From: JBGCEZ01 sp045106735
Lineage (GTDB): Bacteria > Planctomycetota > Phycisphaerae > Phycisphaerales > SM1A02
Assembly: GCA_045106735.1 (NCBI GenBank)
Contig: JBGCEZ010000004.1
Location: 1 to 64,000, forward strand
Reading direction: 5' to 3'
DNA length: 64,000 nucleotides
The notes under the pieces are model-generated. The model worked only from the letters and a program-made list of their open reading frames with translations, was not told where the DNA came from and ran no database searches. Every line of letters begins with the position of its first letter. The first letter of the stretch is position 1. A program made the translations under genes and the position numbers. Shown piece after piece: positions 35,794 to 44,515 of this stretch.

Positions 35794-36588
35794 TCAGCCA
35801 GATGCGACGTTCGACCGCTCGGCGATCTCCCGGAGCAGGGCCGCTTCGAGGCCCGGGTCGCGGGCGACAGGCCACCAGGTGGTGGTGGGCTCGAAGTCTC
35901 GGCCCGCCCCCGGGCGGTTGACCTTCGCCTGCGTCGTCAGGCGGCGCGACCATGTATCGACGCGCAGCCCCGGGCGGTGCGCCCGCTCGACCGTGACCCA
36001 GACGCGGATCTCAATTGGACCATCGGAGGCCATCAGGCCATTGAGCTCGGTGGCCGGCCCGCGGACGCCAAACAGGTCCGCTCCCGCCGCGGGGCCGCCG
36101 TCGGCCGCGCTCTCCGCTCCGAGTGCCCCAGGGTCGGATGCTCCGCTCGCGCCGTGCGTCCCGCCGGGAATCGTCGCGGGATTCGCTCCTGGCACCGAAA
36201 ACTCGATCCGGGCCCGCCGACGGACGGTCGAGAGCGAGGCGGTGGTCTCCAGGTTCGACGACGATTCCAGTCGCCAGGGCTCGAACCAGCCGGCCCCGAT
36301 CCGGTCGCTCGTCTCGATCACGCCCGACCGGCGATCCCGCACCGCGGGGTCCAATCCGTGGTCCTTCAAGACGGCGACCGCGGCATCGAATGTGGCCTCA
36401 TAGTTCCCGGGAGCCACTTCTCGGACCAACGCGTCGCGGTCGACGGCTCCGGCCAGGCCGGCCGGGCCCGGGCTCGCGCACCCGCCGCAAAGCGTGGCCA
36501 GCATGGTCGCCGCCAGTCCCGCGGCGACGGACGCCACGGGCCGGGGCCGGCGGGGGACTCGAGGTCCGATCATCAAGCGGCTCAGCAT
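35794..36588 (-). CDS. Lipoprotein of unknown function
   Basis: 264 residues from ATG 36588. Signal with lipobox (about 14-36, ASVAAGLAATMLATLCGGC), so exported and lipid-anchored. The body has a short helical region and strands (VREVAPGNYEATFDAAVAVLKD; RIEFSVPG; EIRVWVTVERAH), an Ala/Gly-rich stretch and a WWPVARDPGLEAALLREIAER end. The first part resembles small proteins that combine a lipobox with a DUF-like LPS/lipoprotein fold, but I cannot name the family. Downstream of sucA on the other side of a 205-bp gap and in the same orientation. Confidence 0.7.
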   Translation of the reverse strand: MLSRLMIGPRVPRRPRPVASVAAGLAATMLATLCGGCASPGPAGLAGAVDRDALVREVAPGNYEATFDAAVAVLKDHGLDPAVRDRRSGVIETSDRIGAGWFEPWRLESSSNLETTASLSTVRRRARIEFSVPGANPATIPGGTHGASGASDPGALGAESAADGGPAAGADLFGVRGPATELNGLMASDGPIEIRVWVTVERAHRPGLRVDTWSRRLTTQAKVNRPGAGRDFEPTTTWWPVARDPGLEAALLREIAERSNVASG

Positions 36589-36779
36589 GCGGTGCAGGAT
36601 ACCCGGGACCCCGCGGCGGGGATCGCCCAACGCCGCTGGTCCCGCGCGATGCGGTCGCCGGGCAAAGAGGGCATCCCGAGGCCAGCCAAAGGCCATTCCA
36701 AGGGCGCGCGGGGCGGACGTCCCCCGTCCGGAGTGCGCGGAGCACACGGACCGAACATGGGAAGCCCTTCAATCCGGCA

Positions 36780-36807
36780 TTGACCGAGGGCGTCTGGCGA
36801 GTACCTT
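36780..36807 (+). promoter_or_regulatory. Possible sigma-70 promoter for the multihaem gene
   Basis: TTGACC (36780-36785) as -35, 16-bp spacer, TACCTT (36802-36807) as -10. It would give a 5' leader of about 285 bases. This is a consensus match only. Confidence 0.35.
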
Positions 36808-37056
36808 CATATAGGAGTAGCGGCGGCCGCGAGGGGGGCTCACGGCCAGCCGAAGTCTATTCTGTGGGGTATTTGGTCGGGCACGGGCCCGGCTGGTCTC
36901 GTTGAGCGCGATGCTCTGGGCGTTCGGATCGTCGAAATCCAGACCATCGCATCCGTATTTACGGTCGTCCTGAACCCGCGCCTCGCCTTCCCGCGAAGTG
37001 TTCTTCAGCACGATCCTGTTCCCGCGTCCTCCCGATCCCTGTCGTGGTGGGCGACG

Positions 37057-37078
37057 AACCGCCGGTTCACCGGTGGTT
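37057..37078 (+). promoter_or_regulatory. Leader hairpin before the ribosome-binding site
   Basis: Ten-base stem aaccgccggt / accggtggtt with one G-U pair and a 2-base loop, ending 6 bases before the ccggag site that serves ATG 37100. It could affect translation or simply be GC-rich folding. Confidence 0.35.
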
Positions 37079-37099
37079 GAATCCCCGGAGTTCAACAGA

Positions 37100-39064
37100 A
37101 TGATCCGATCCCGGATCCAGTGGTCCCGCCGTCGGGTGGCGACCGTCCTCGGATGCACCGCACTTGTGAGTGGACTCGGCGCCGTCGCCGCATCCGCCGG
37201 GCCCAAGGGCCCCGAAGGTGGCCAGGTGCAGATCCAAACGACGCTCGACGACTTCTTCTTGCCCGGTACCCAGCCGAGTACGGATCCGAAGGAGTTCGCG
37301 CCGATCGTGGCGTCGAACAACTGCGGCTTCTGCCACGGCGACTACTACGGACCGGATCAGGTCGACCTGGTCGATGACCCGCCGAGCAACGGCTGGGTGA
37401 CCAGTCTGATGGCCCAGGCCGTCCGCGACCCCGTCTGGCAGGCCGCGCTGACGATCACCAACCAGGACGCCAACGTGTCCGGCGAATACTGCATTCGCTG
37501 CCACGCCCCCGGTGCGTGGCTGGCCGGCAAGTCGTCCGACGGCACGCTCGACAACTTCACGAACGAGTTCCCGAGCAATGACTTCGACGGGATCAACTGC
37601 CACTTCTGTCACCGGGCGGTCAACCCGGTGCTCGAAGCCGACAGCCCGCTCGAAGACGCCGCGATCATCGCCGACCTCGAGTTCCCGCCCGGTGGTGGTG
37701 GCTCGAACGCCCGGTACGTCGTCGACCCGCATGATGTCCGTCGCGGTCCCTACGAGGACATCGCGATGAACCCGGACATGAACCTCCACGGCGTCCCCGT
37801 GGTCTTCTCGCCGTGGCACTCCCGCGGCGACCTGTGCGGTACCTGCCACGAAGTGCGCAACCCGATCTTCACGCGGGACGCCAACGGCGACTACGTGCTC
37901 AACGCCCTGGGCGAGGAGCACCCGACGCAAGACCCCAACGACATGTACCCCGAGCAGACGACCTACAGCGAGTGGCTGAACAGCACGTTCGCCACCGCCG
38001 GCGTCCAGTTCGACGACGGCCGATTCGGCGGGGCCAACGATGGCCCGATGCAGTCCTGCCAGGATTGCCACATGCCGGATCAGGTTGCGGGCGGCTGCTT
38101 CGCCTGGGAGTTCCCGCCGTTCTTTGAGCGTCAGGATCTTCCGCAGCACACCTTCACCGGTTCGAACAACTGGGTGCTGAAGGCCGTGCGGGCGCTCTAC
38201 GACGACAGCGAGACCGGTCTGAGTGCCGAGTCCGTCGAGCGAGCAATCGAACGAACGAACGACTTCCTGGCTGCGTCGTCCGACGCCCTGGTGACCCAAG
38301 TCGGTGACCAGCTCCAGGTCCGCGTCGTGAACTTCACCGGCCACAAGCTGCCGACGGGTTATCCCGAAGGCCGCCGCATGTGGGTCAACGTGCAGTTCCT
38401 TGACGCCAAGGGCGGCCTGCTCGACGAGCGTGGCGGCTACGACCCGGTGACCGCCGAACTCGACGGCGCCACCACGAAGGTGTACGAAAAGCGAGCCGGC
38501 ATTCGTCCGGAAGTCGCTTCGGCCGCGAACCTGCCGGCCGGCGAGTCGTTCCACCTTTCGCTCAACAGCGAAGTGATCCTCGACAACCGCATCCCGGCGA
38601 TTGGCTTCACCAACGCCGCGTACGAAGCCTTCGGTGGTGAGCCCAAGGGCTACACCTACGAAGACGGTCAGTACTGGGATGACACGTTCTTCGACATCCC
38701 GGTGGGCACCACCTCGGCCGTCGTCAACGTCTACTACCAGTCGATGACCAAGGAGTACATCGAGTGGCTGCGGGACACGAACGTGACCGACAACCTCGGC
38801 CAGACGGTCTACGACCTGTGGGCTGATCCCACGGTGGGCAACAAGGCCCCGCCGGTCACCCTCGACTCCGTTCAGGTCAAGATCGGCAGCCCGCTGCTCG
38901 GCGACGTGAACGGCGACGGAATGGTCGACTTCTCTGACATCCTGAGCGTGCTGTCGGCCTTCGGCACCTGCCCGCCGCCGCAGCTCTGCGCCGGCGATGT
39001 CAACGGAGACGGCGAGATCGACTTCACGGATCTTCTGACCGTGCTGTCGGCCTTCGGGACCTGA
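37100..39064 (+). CDS. Exported five-haem cytochrome c with C-terminal dockerin-like segment
   Basis: 654 residues from ATG 37100 (ccggag upstream). A basic N-terminus and signal peptide (about 1-35, TVLGCTALVSGLGAVAASAG). Five CXXCH haem-attachment motifs: CGFCH (75), CIRCH (131), CHFCH (167), CGTCH (246), CQDCH (320), like tetrahaem/octahaem cytochromes of the c554 or HAO-related superfamily. A beta-rich region without haem motifs follows (about 390-590). The last 55 residues carry two EF-hand-like loops, GDVNGDGMVDFSDILSVLSAFGTC and GDVNGDGEIDFTDLLTVLSAFGT. Presumably an extracellular or periplasmic redox protein sorted with the other tagged proteins. Electron partner unknown. Confidence 0.87.
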   Translation: MIRSRIQWSRRRVATVLGCTALVSGLGAVAASAGPKGPEGGQVQIQTTLDDFFLPGTQPSTDPKEFAPIVASNNCGFCHGDYYGPDQVDLVDDPPSNGWVTSLMAQAVRDPVWQAALTITNQDANVSGEYCIRCHAPGAWLAGKSSDGTLDNFTNEFPSNDFDGINCHFCHRAVNPVLEADSPLEDAAIIADLEFPPGGGGSNARYVVDPHDVRRGPYEDIAMNPDMNLHGVPVVFSPWHSRGDLCGTCHEVRNPIFTRDANGDYVLNALGEEHPTQDPNDMYPEQTTYSEWLNSTFATAGVQFDDGRFGGANDGPMQSCQDCHMPDQVAGGCFAWEFPPFFERQDLPQHTFTGSNNWVLKAVRALYDDSETGLSAESVERAIERTNDFLAASSDALVTQVGDQLQVRVVNFTGHKLPTGYPEGRRMWVNVQFLDAKGGLLDERGGYDPVTAELDGATTKVYEKRAGIRPEVASAANLPAGESFHLSLNSEVILDNRIPAIGFTNAAYEAFGGEPKGYTYEDGQYWDDTFFDIPVGTTSAVVNVYYQSMTKEYIEWLRDTNVTDNLGQTVYDLWADPTVGNKAPPVTLDSVQVKIGSPLLGDVNGDGMVDFSDILSVLSAFGTCPPPQLCAGDVNGDGEIDFTDLLTVLSAFGT

Positions 39065-39110
39065 CCCGTTCGGCTCGGGGCCTCGGCCCCAACCAATTGA
39101 ATCATCGCTC

Positions 39111-39138
39111 GCGGCCCGGCCTTGCGCCGGGCCGCTTT
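39111..39138 (+). terminator. Rho-independent terminator after the multihaem gene
   Basis: Perfect 10-bp stem gcggcccggc (39111-39120) / gccgggccgc (39126-39135) with loop cttgc, followed by ttt. It lies 46 bases after the stop at 39064. Confidence 0.8.
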
Positions 39139-39156
39139 CGTTGGTGGGCAGGACGA

Positions 39157-39189
39157 CCAGACCGAGGCCAGACCGAGGCCAGACCGAGG
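39157..39189. repeat. Three exact 11-bp tandem repeats
   Basis: ccagaccgagg at 39157-39167, 39168-39178 and 39179-39189, in the intergenic region between the terminator and the FliN-like gene. Confidence 0.9.
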
Positions 39190-39343
39190 CCGGCTCGTCG
39201 GCATGGGCCTCCCAGACGGCATGATCCGCATCCGGTGCGGAAACGGCGCCGCCGGGCCGGGGGGAGGGTGAATCCGCCGCCGCCGCCGGTCGACACCACT
39301 CCAATGGGCCGCTCCCGCGAGTCGGCCCGAGGGAGAAGCCGCC

Positions 39344-39661
39344 ATGCCCGAAGTCAATCGACTCCGCGTTCCGATCATCGTCAGCATCTGCGAAACGACC
39401 ATGACGCTGAAGGAGTTCCGGGCCATCACGCCCGGATCGATTCTGGAGCTGCCAAAGAATGCCGACGCCGAGCTGGATCTGCTCGCGGCCGAACGGGCAA
39501 TCGGCACCGGACGGGTTGTCAAAGTTGGCGAGAATTTCGGCATTCGCCTGAAGTCAGTCGGCGAGGCATCCACGTCGGAAGAAGAAGAGTCCTTCGGCGG
39601 CATGGACGGTGATTTCGATCCCGAAGCCTTCGCCGACGCTTTGCTCGCCGCCCAAGACTGA
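39344..39661 (+). CDS. FliN/SpoA-domain (surface presentation of antigens) protein
   Basis: 105 residues; gggagaa precedes ATG 39344. The SpoA domain of FliN/FliM is visible: VPIIVSICETTMTLKEFRAITPGSILELPKNADAELDLLAAERAIGTGRVVKVGENFGIRL is the typical order (split by me here only as named parts: a strand VPIIVSIC, GSILELP, and ENFGIRL). FliN forms part of the flagellar C-ring switch, or of type III secretion sorting platforms. No other flagellar or secretion gene is in the window. The acidic C-terminus (EEEESFGGMDGDFDPEAF) is unusual for FliN. Confidence 0.82.
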   Translation: MPEVNRLRVPIIVSICETTMTLKEFRAITPGSILELPKNADAELDLLAAERAIGTGRVVKVGENFGIRLKSVGEASTSEEEESFGGMDGDFDPEAFADALLAAQD

Positions 39662-39770
39662 TCCCGATCCCGCTCGGCCGCGGCCCGCCCGCGCGGCGGT
39701 GCTATCCTCCCGGTGACCTGGTGTTCCTCGCCAGCTCCCATCCATCCACCGCCGCTTCAGGAGGGCCTGC

Positions 39771-41789
39771 ATGCCCCGTGACATCCCCGTCGGCAACGGC
39801 TCCTTGTTGGTCACTTTCGACGATCGCTACCGCGTTCGCGACGTCTACTGGCCGCACGTCGGCATGGCCAACCACACCGACGGGCACGTGCAGCGATTCG
39901 GTGTGTGGGTCGACGGGTCGTTTGCTTGGGTCGAGGACGGCGGCTGGGAGCGCAGCCTGCGCTACGCATCGGACACGATGATTACCGACGTCACCCTGCG
40001 GCACGAAGGACTCAAGATCGAGATCCACTGCCGGGATGCGGTGGACTACCACAGCCCGGTGTCCTTCCGGGACATCACGGTCAAGGACTTGGCTGGCCGC
40101 CCGCGCGATGTGCGCCTGTTCTTGCACAATGACCTGTCGATCGGTGGTTCACCGGTGGGCGATACCGCTCGCTTTGATCCCGACACCGGCGGCGTGGTGC
40201 ACTACAAGGACAACACGTACTTTCTCTTCAACGGTGGCGATGACAATCGCAGCGGAGTGGAGCACTTCACCGCCGGCACCAAGCGGCTGGGCGGGGCCGA
40301 AGGCACGTGGCGCGACGCGGAAGACGGCCATCTCTCGGGGAACGCGATTGCCCAGGGATCCGTCGACTCAACCATCGGCTTCGATCTGCGCGTCCCGGCC
40401 GGCGGCGAAGCGAGATTGGTGACCTGGATGGCCGCCGGCGAGAGCCACGCGGATGTCGTCGCCCTCAACCAGAAGATCCTGACCAAGACGCCGCGGCGGA
40501 TGATCGACCGGACCGCGGCCTACTGGCAGATGTGGGCGTGCAAGGAGCCGGATGACTTCTCGGCGATTCCGCGCCCGGTGCGCGACATGTACGTGCGAAG
40601 CCAGCTCGTCATGCGCACGCAGATCGACGAAGGCGGCGCGATCCTCGCGGCCAACGACTCGGACATCCAGCACTTTGCCGGCGACCACTATTCGTACATG
40701 TGGCCGCGCGACGGTGCGTTGGTGGCCCACGCCCTGGCCATGGCCGGGCACGGGGAACTCGGGCGTTCGTTCTTCCGTTTCTGCGATGACATTCTGGACG
40801 AACGCGGGTACTTCCTGCACAAGTACAACCCGACGGGGACCCCCGCGTCGAGCTGGCATCCGCTGCTGCTCGACGGAGAAGAGGTCTTGCCGATCCAGCA
40901 AGACGAGACGGCCCTGATCGTTTGGGCCCTGCGTCAGCACTTCCTGAAGTTCCGCGACGTCGAGTTCATCAAGCCGCTGTACCAATCGATGATTGTCGCC
41001 CCGGCCAAATGGATGCTCGAGCACCGGGATCACGCCGGACTGCCGCGGGCGAGCTGGGACCTCTGGGAAGAACGTCGCGGGATCCATACGTTCACCGTGG
41101 CCGCGACGATCGGCGGCCTGCAGGCGGCGGCCGACTTCTGCCGCGACATGGGCGCCCTCGACAACGCCAGCCGGTTCAGCGAGGGAGCCGACCGCATGCG
41201 GGGCGCGATGCTCCGCCACATGTGGGACCCCGAGTCTCGCCGGATCGCCCGCATGGCCACGCCTCGGGCCGACGGTGGGTACGACCTGGACTGGACGGTC
41301 GATGCGTCGACCTACGGGCTGTTCGCCTTTGACGCGCTCCCGGCCGACCACCAAGTGGTGGCCGCGGTCATGGACCGCATTCGCGAGCGGCTCTGGGTGA
41401 AGACCGACGTCGGCGGCATCGCCCGCTACGAGAATGACTACTACCACCAGATCGAGCGCGAGGATCTGGACCGCGTGCCGGGCAACCCGTGGGTGATCTG
41501 CACCCTCTGGCTCGCCCAGTACGAGATCGCCAAGGCCACCTCGATCGATGAACTGCAGCCGGCCCTGCGTTACCTGCGTTGGTGTGAGTCGCGCACGCAC
41601 GACTCGGGCGTGTTGGCCGAGCAGTACCACCCGTTCACCGGGGCGCCGATCTCCGTCAGTCCGCTGACGTGGTCGCACGCCACGGTCATCACCACGGTGC
41701 AGCAGTACCTGCAGAAGCACCGCGAGCTGACGGTGGATGCGGCGCTGGCCGCGGCGGCGGCGGCGGCGGAGTCGTCGTCCGCCGGTTGA
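39771..41789 (+). CDS. GH15 family glucoamylase / trehalase-like glucosidase
   Basis: 672 residues with AGGAGG before ATG 39771. An N-terminal beta-sandwich (about 1-260) precedes a (alpha/alpha)6 barrel (about 280-650). GH15 catalytic acids: general acid in DLWEERRG (Glu433/434) and general base in LAEQYHPFTG (Glu617). SYMWPRDGAL is the usual substrate-site stretch. No signal peptide, so probably cytoplasmic, acting on glucan or maltodextrin chains. Not linked to neighbours by operon; the C-terminus is a short Ala/Ser tail. Confidence 0.92.
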   Translation: MPRDIPVGNGSLLVTFDDRYRVRDVYWPHVGMANHTDGHVQRFGVWVDGSFAWVEDGGWERSLRYASDTMITDVTLRHEGLKIEIHCRDAVDYHSPVSFRDITVKDLAGRPRDVRLFLHNDLSIGGSPVGDTARFDPDTGGVVHYKDNTYFLFNGGDDNRSGVEHFTAGTKRLGGAEGTWRDAEDGHLSGNAIAQGSVDSTIGFDLRVPAGGEARLVTWMAAGESHADVVALNQKILTKTPRRMIDRTAAYWQMWACKEPDDFSAIPRPVRDMYVRSQLVMRTQIDEGGAILAANDSDIQHFAGDHYSYMWPRDGALVAHALAMAGHGELGRSFFRFCDDILDERGYFLHKYNPTGTPASSWHPLLLDGEEVLPIQQDETALIVWALRQHFLKFRDVEFIKPLYQSMIVAPAKWMLEHRDHAGLPRASWDLWEERRGIHTFTVAATIGGLQAAADFCRDMGALDNASRFSEGADRMRGAMLRHMWDPESRRIARMATPRADGGYDLDWTVDASTYGLFAFDALPADHQVVAAVMDRIRERLWVKTDVGGIARYENDYYHQIEREDLDRVPGNPWVICTLWLAQYEIAKATSIDELQPALRYLRWCESRTHDSGVLAEQYHPFTGAPISVSPLTWSHATVITTVQQYLQKHRELTVDAALAAAAAAAESSSAG

Positions 41790-41868
41790 AGGACGCCGCG
41801 GGGACGGGCGCGTCGGGACGAACGCCGGGCGTTGATGCTTGAGTTTGCGACGGCGCGGGGAGCGCCCG

Positions 41869-42912
41869 TCACAGGGGCTGCGGTCCGCGCGAACGCCGAA
41901 TCCCTGGCGGCAGGGGCCGGCCATCGGCCGTCCAGAGAAACGCCAGTGGCCCGCGCAGGCGCGGAGGGATGCCGAGCCGAACGAGGCCACGCATCACTGG
42001 CCGGCCGATCAGCAGGCCGGCGATGGCCACCCCGGACATGGCCACCGCGGTGATCGCCATGATGCGCCGGCCATGGAGCCGGTAGTACACGTCGGAGTAG
42101 TCGAACCACGACGTGTCCAACTCGGCGATGTCGATGAGGAAGAGCGTTCCTCCGGACAGGGCGGTCATCGCGAGCCCAACGACGATCAGGCCGCGCCGGC
42201 CTTGATTCGGCAACAGGACCGCGCCGATCGTCCCAATCGCGGCCAAAGCGATCGCGAAGAAGAGCGCGGGGAACCAAAGCGGTGGGCCGTTGTCGAATCG
42301 CGAATCGCCGTCGAGCTTCCGTTGCTGGACGCGTTCGCGCAGCGAATCCGGGGACTGCGATGAGAACCAATCGAAGACTGTGTCCGATCGGTTTCCGTCT
42401 TCGAAGCTCGCCGGCTCGTCGGCCCGATGGAGTCCTTCGAGTACGCGGGTGAACGGCCAACGCTGGACATCCTGCGTCGCGAACGCGGCGGTCGCCATGA
42501 GCGCCGAGCCGCCGGCCACCGTCGCGATGACGAGCAAGAACCAGAGGACCGCGCCCGCGGCGGTGAAGCGGTTGGCCCATCGCCCGACGGCGGGGTACTC
42601 CTGTACCGCCGCGACCGTGCCGCATTCCGAGCAGCGGGCGATGATCATGTCGTACGTGGATTCGCGCACGATCGGTTGATTGATCAGGTTGTAGCCGCAG
42701 CGGACGCAGAGCCGGTCGGCCCCGATCACGCCGACGATGGTGTCGGCCGGGCCGGCGGGGTTTGCGTCGACCGCGCCGGCGGCATCGATTGCGTTCGGCA
42801 TGTCGGCCGGCGAGGCCGGGGCCGAGGTCGTGTCCGTGTCCGGGGCAGCGCGCGGCGCGGTCGGGTCCGCGGGACCCGGCGGTCGGTGGGCATCGGGTTC
42901 GGGCGTGGTCAT
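41869..42912 (-). CDS. Membrane protein with zinc ribbon, unknown function
   Basis: 347 residues. A Pro/Ala/Asp-rich N-terminus (1-60), then a zinc-ribbon-like motif LCVRCGYNL ... ARCSECG (Cys pairs about 69/72 and 93/96). Four to five membrane helices follow (AAGAVLWFLLVIATVAGG; LFFAIALAAIGTIGAVLL; LIVVGLAMTALSGGTLFLI; AVAMSGVAIAGLLIG). Similar planctomycete proteins exist but the role is unknown. Last gene of the surE operon, 28 bp after the other zinc-ribbon membrane protein. Confidence 0.8.
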   Translation of the reverse strand: MTTPEPDAHRPPGPADPTAPRAAPDTDTTSAPASPADMPNAIDAAGAVDANPAGPADTIVGVIGADRLCVRCGYNLINQPIVRESTYDMIIARCSECGTVAAVQEYPAVGRWANRFTAAGAVLWFLLVIATVAGGSALMATAAFATQDVQRWPFTRVLEGLHRADEPASFEDGNRSDTVFDWFSSQSPDSLRERVQQRKLDGDSRFDNGPPLWFPALFFAIALAAIGTIGAVLLPNQGRRGLIVVGLAMTALSGGTLFLIDIAELDTSWFDYSDVYYRLHGRRIMAITAVAMSGVAIAGLLIGRPVMRGLVRLGIPPRLRGPLAFLWTADGRPLPPGIRRSRGPQPL

Positions 42913-42940
42913 CGGTCGAAGACTCCGGCGAGCGAGGTGC

Positions 42941-43654
42941 TCAGCTCATGACGTTGCGGGCACGGCGGGCCCGGCGACGGAAGGTCCGCCAGCGGAGCAT
43001 GCGCAATCGGGAGGTGATCCAGACAATGCCCCAGCCGATCGGCAAGCCGACCGTGGCCGCGGCCAAGAATGTTCCGGTGAGGGCAACCACGATTCCGGCG
43101 TCGGCCACCAGCATGCGGCGGCCCGGCGGTCCGGTCATGATCCGCAGCAACGTGCCCCAGTCGTCATCGCGGCCCCGGGCCTGCCACAATTCGGTCGCGT
43201 TGGCGAACACCACGATCCCGAAGGACGCCAGGAACAGGCCCAGGCCATAGACCGTCCACGCGGCCCAGCGTCGCCAATGCAGCAGCCCGGCGGTGAGCCA
43301 GGCGCCACAGACGCCAGCCCCGCCCACCGCGAAGATCGCGTAGGCCACGATCGCTTGTGGATCCGTCGGCACGTTCCCATCGGTGCCGGTGAGCAACTCC
43401 CAGCCGCCGGCCACCGCGATCAACCCGATGATGCAACTGGCCGCGGCGGCCGCAAGTTGCAGCCCGGCGGCGGTGACCAGGGCGTCGGCCCGCAAGAACC
43501 AGCGGATCAGTTCACGCCACGGATCCCGGCGGCGCGCCTGGTGCCGGCCACAGTGCGGGCAGGTGACCAGCCACAGTCCGTAGACCGGCTCCCGGCGGGC
43601 GCGCACGCGTGCAAGTTCGCGGCCACACTCGGAGCACAGGTGGCTGCGGGACAC
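42941..43654 (-). CDS. Membrane protein with zinc ribbon, unknown function
   Basis: 237 residues from GTG 43654 (MSRSHLCSECG), only 4 bp after the surE stop. Zinc ribbon: LCSECGREL and TCPHCGRHQ near residues 6-35, then four membrane helices (LQLAAAAASCIIGLIAVAGG; AYAIFAVGGAGVCGAW; WTVYGLGLFLASFGIVVF; AGIVVALTGTFLAAATVGLPIGW). Together with the next gene it makes a pair of zinc-ribbon membrane proteins of similar plan; function unknown. Confidence 0.78.
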   Translation of the reverse strand: MSRSHLCSECGRELARVRARREPVYGLWLVTCPHCGRHQARRRDPWRELIRWFLRADALVTAAGLQLAAAAASCIIGLIAVAGGWELLTGTDGNVPTDPQAIVAYAIFAVGGAGVCGAWLTAGLLHWRRWAAWTVYGLGLFLASFGIVVFANATELWQARGRDDDWGTLLRIMTGPPGRRMLVADAGIVVALTGTFLAAATVGLPIGWGIVWITSRLRMLRWRTFRRRARRARNVMS

Positions 43655-43658
43655 CGAA

Positions 43659-44468
43659 TCAGTCCTCGCCGTCCGGCGCCGCGGTCTCGAGCCGTTCCGC
43701 CCACGTCGCCATGCGGGCGTGGTCCGTGAGGTCAAAGTGCAGCGGCGTGACGGTGACGTTGCGTTTGAGCAGGATGTCGACGTCGGAGTGCTCGGCCGTG
43801 TGGGCGAACTTCATCCCGCCGCCAGCGGCCCAGTAGTACACCTGGCCGAGCGGGCTTTCGCGCCGCTCGTACCCGTCGACGCCGGGGGCGGTATTCATCG
43901 GCACGACGCGGATGGGCGGCATCGGCGCATCGTCGGATTCGGTCCGCGGCACGTTGATGTTCACCACCGAGTGCGGGTCCAACGGATGTTCGAGCACGCG
44001 TTCGATGACGCGGCGGGCGATGCGGCCGGCCCGGGCGTAGCGGATGCGCGTGCGGTCGCCCAGGTGCAGGCTGACGGCGATCGCTGGCACGCCGAGAAAG
44101 GCCGACTCGAACGCCGCGGCCACCGTGCCCGAGTAGATCACGTTGATGCCGACGTTCGCCCCCGCGTTCATGCCGCTGATCGTCAGGTCCGGCCGGCTCC
44201 CGGGGCCGAAGCGTTCTTCCCACATCGCGGTGATGGCCACCTTGACGCAGTCGGCCGGGCGACCGTCGATCCACGTGCCTTCCATCGTCGGGCTGACGCG
44301 GATCGGTTGCGACATCATCGGTTCATTGAACGTGATGCCGTGGCTGGTGGCCGACTGCACGGTCTTGGGCGCGATCGTGACGATCTCCCCCAGACCCTGG
44401 ATGGCCGCGTGGAGGGCCCGAATGCCGGGCGCCGTGATACCGTCGTCATTGGTGAGCAGGATGCGCAT
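43659..44468 (-). CDS. surE: 5'/3'-nucleotidase SurE
   Basis: 269 residues. SurE is a metal-dependent nucleotidase/polyphosphatase for stationary-phase survival. MRILLTNDDGITAPGI (metal-binding DD), APKTVQSATSHGITF, DGRPADCVKVAI, SGMNAGANVGINVIYSGTVAAAFESA and VVNINVP are all standard, and the length fits. Only 47 bp separate its start from the divergent mnmC start. First gene of a three-gene unit with the two zinc-ribbon proteins. Confidence 0.96.
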   Translation of the reverse strand: MRILLTNDDGITAPGIRALHAAIQGLGEIVTIAPKTVQSATSHGITFNEPMMSQPIRVSPTMEGTWIDGRPADCVKVAITAMWEERFGPGSRPDLTISGMNAGANVGINVIYSGTVAAAFESAFLGVPAIAVSLHLGDRTRIRYARAGRIARRVIERVLEHPLDPHSVVNINVPRTESDDAPMPPIRVVPMNTAPGVDGYERRESPLGQVYYWAAGGGMKFAHTAEHSDVDILLKRNVTVTPLHFDLTDHARMATWAERLETAAPDGED

Positions 44469-44515
44469 ACGGCGGCGAGTGTACGGGGTCGAGATGGGCT
44501 CGGAGTGAGCGGACG

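Larger units (their letters stand above)
36589..37099. other. 511-bp intergenic region with promoter and leader of the multihaem gene
   Basis: No gene supported. It holds a likely plus-strand promoter at 36780-36807 and a long leader before the multihaem cytochrome gene. A hairpin (aaccgccggt / accggtggtt, 37057-37078) lies just before the ribosome-binding site. The minus-strand promoter of the lipoprotein gene should lie near 36589-36700. Confidence 0.5.
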
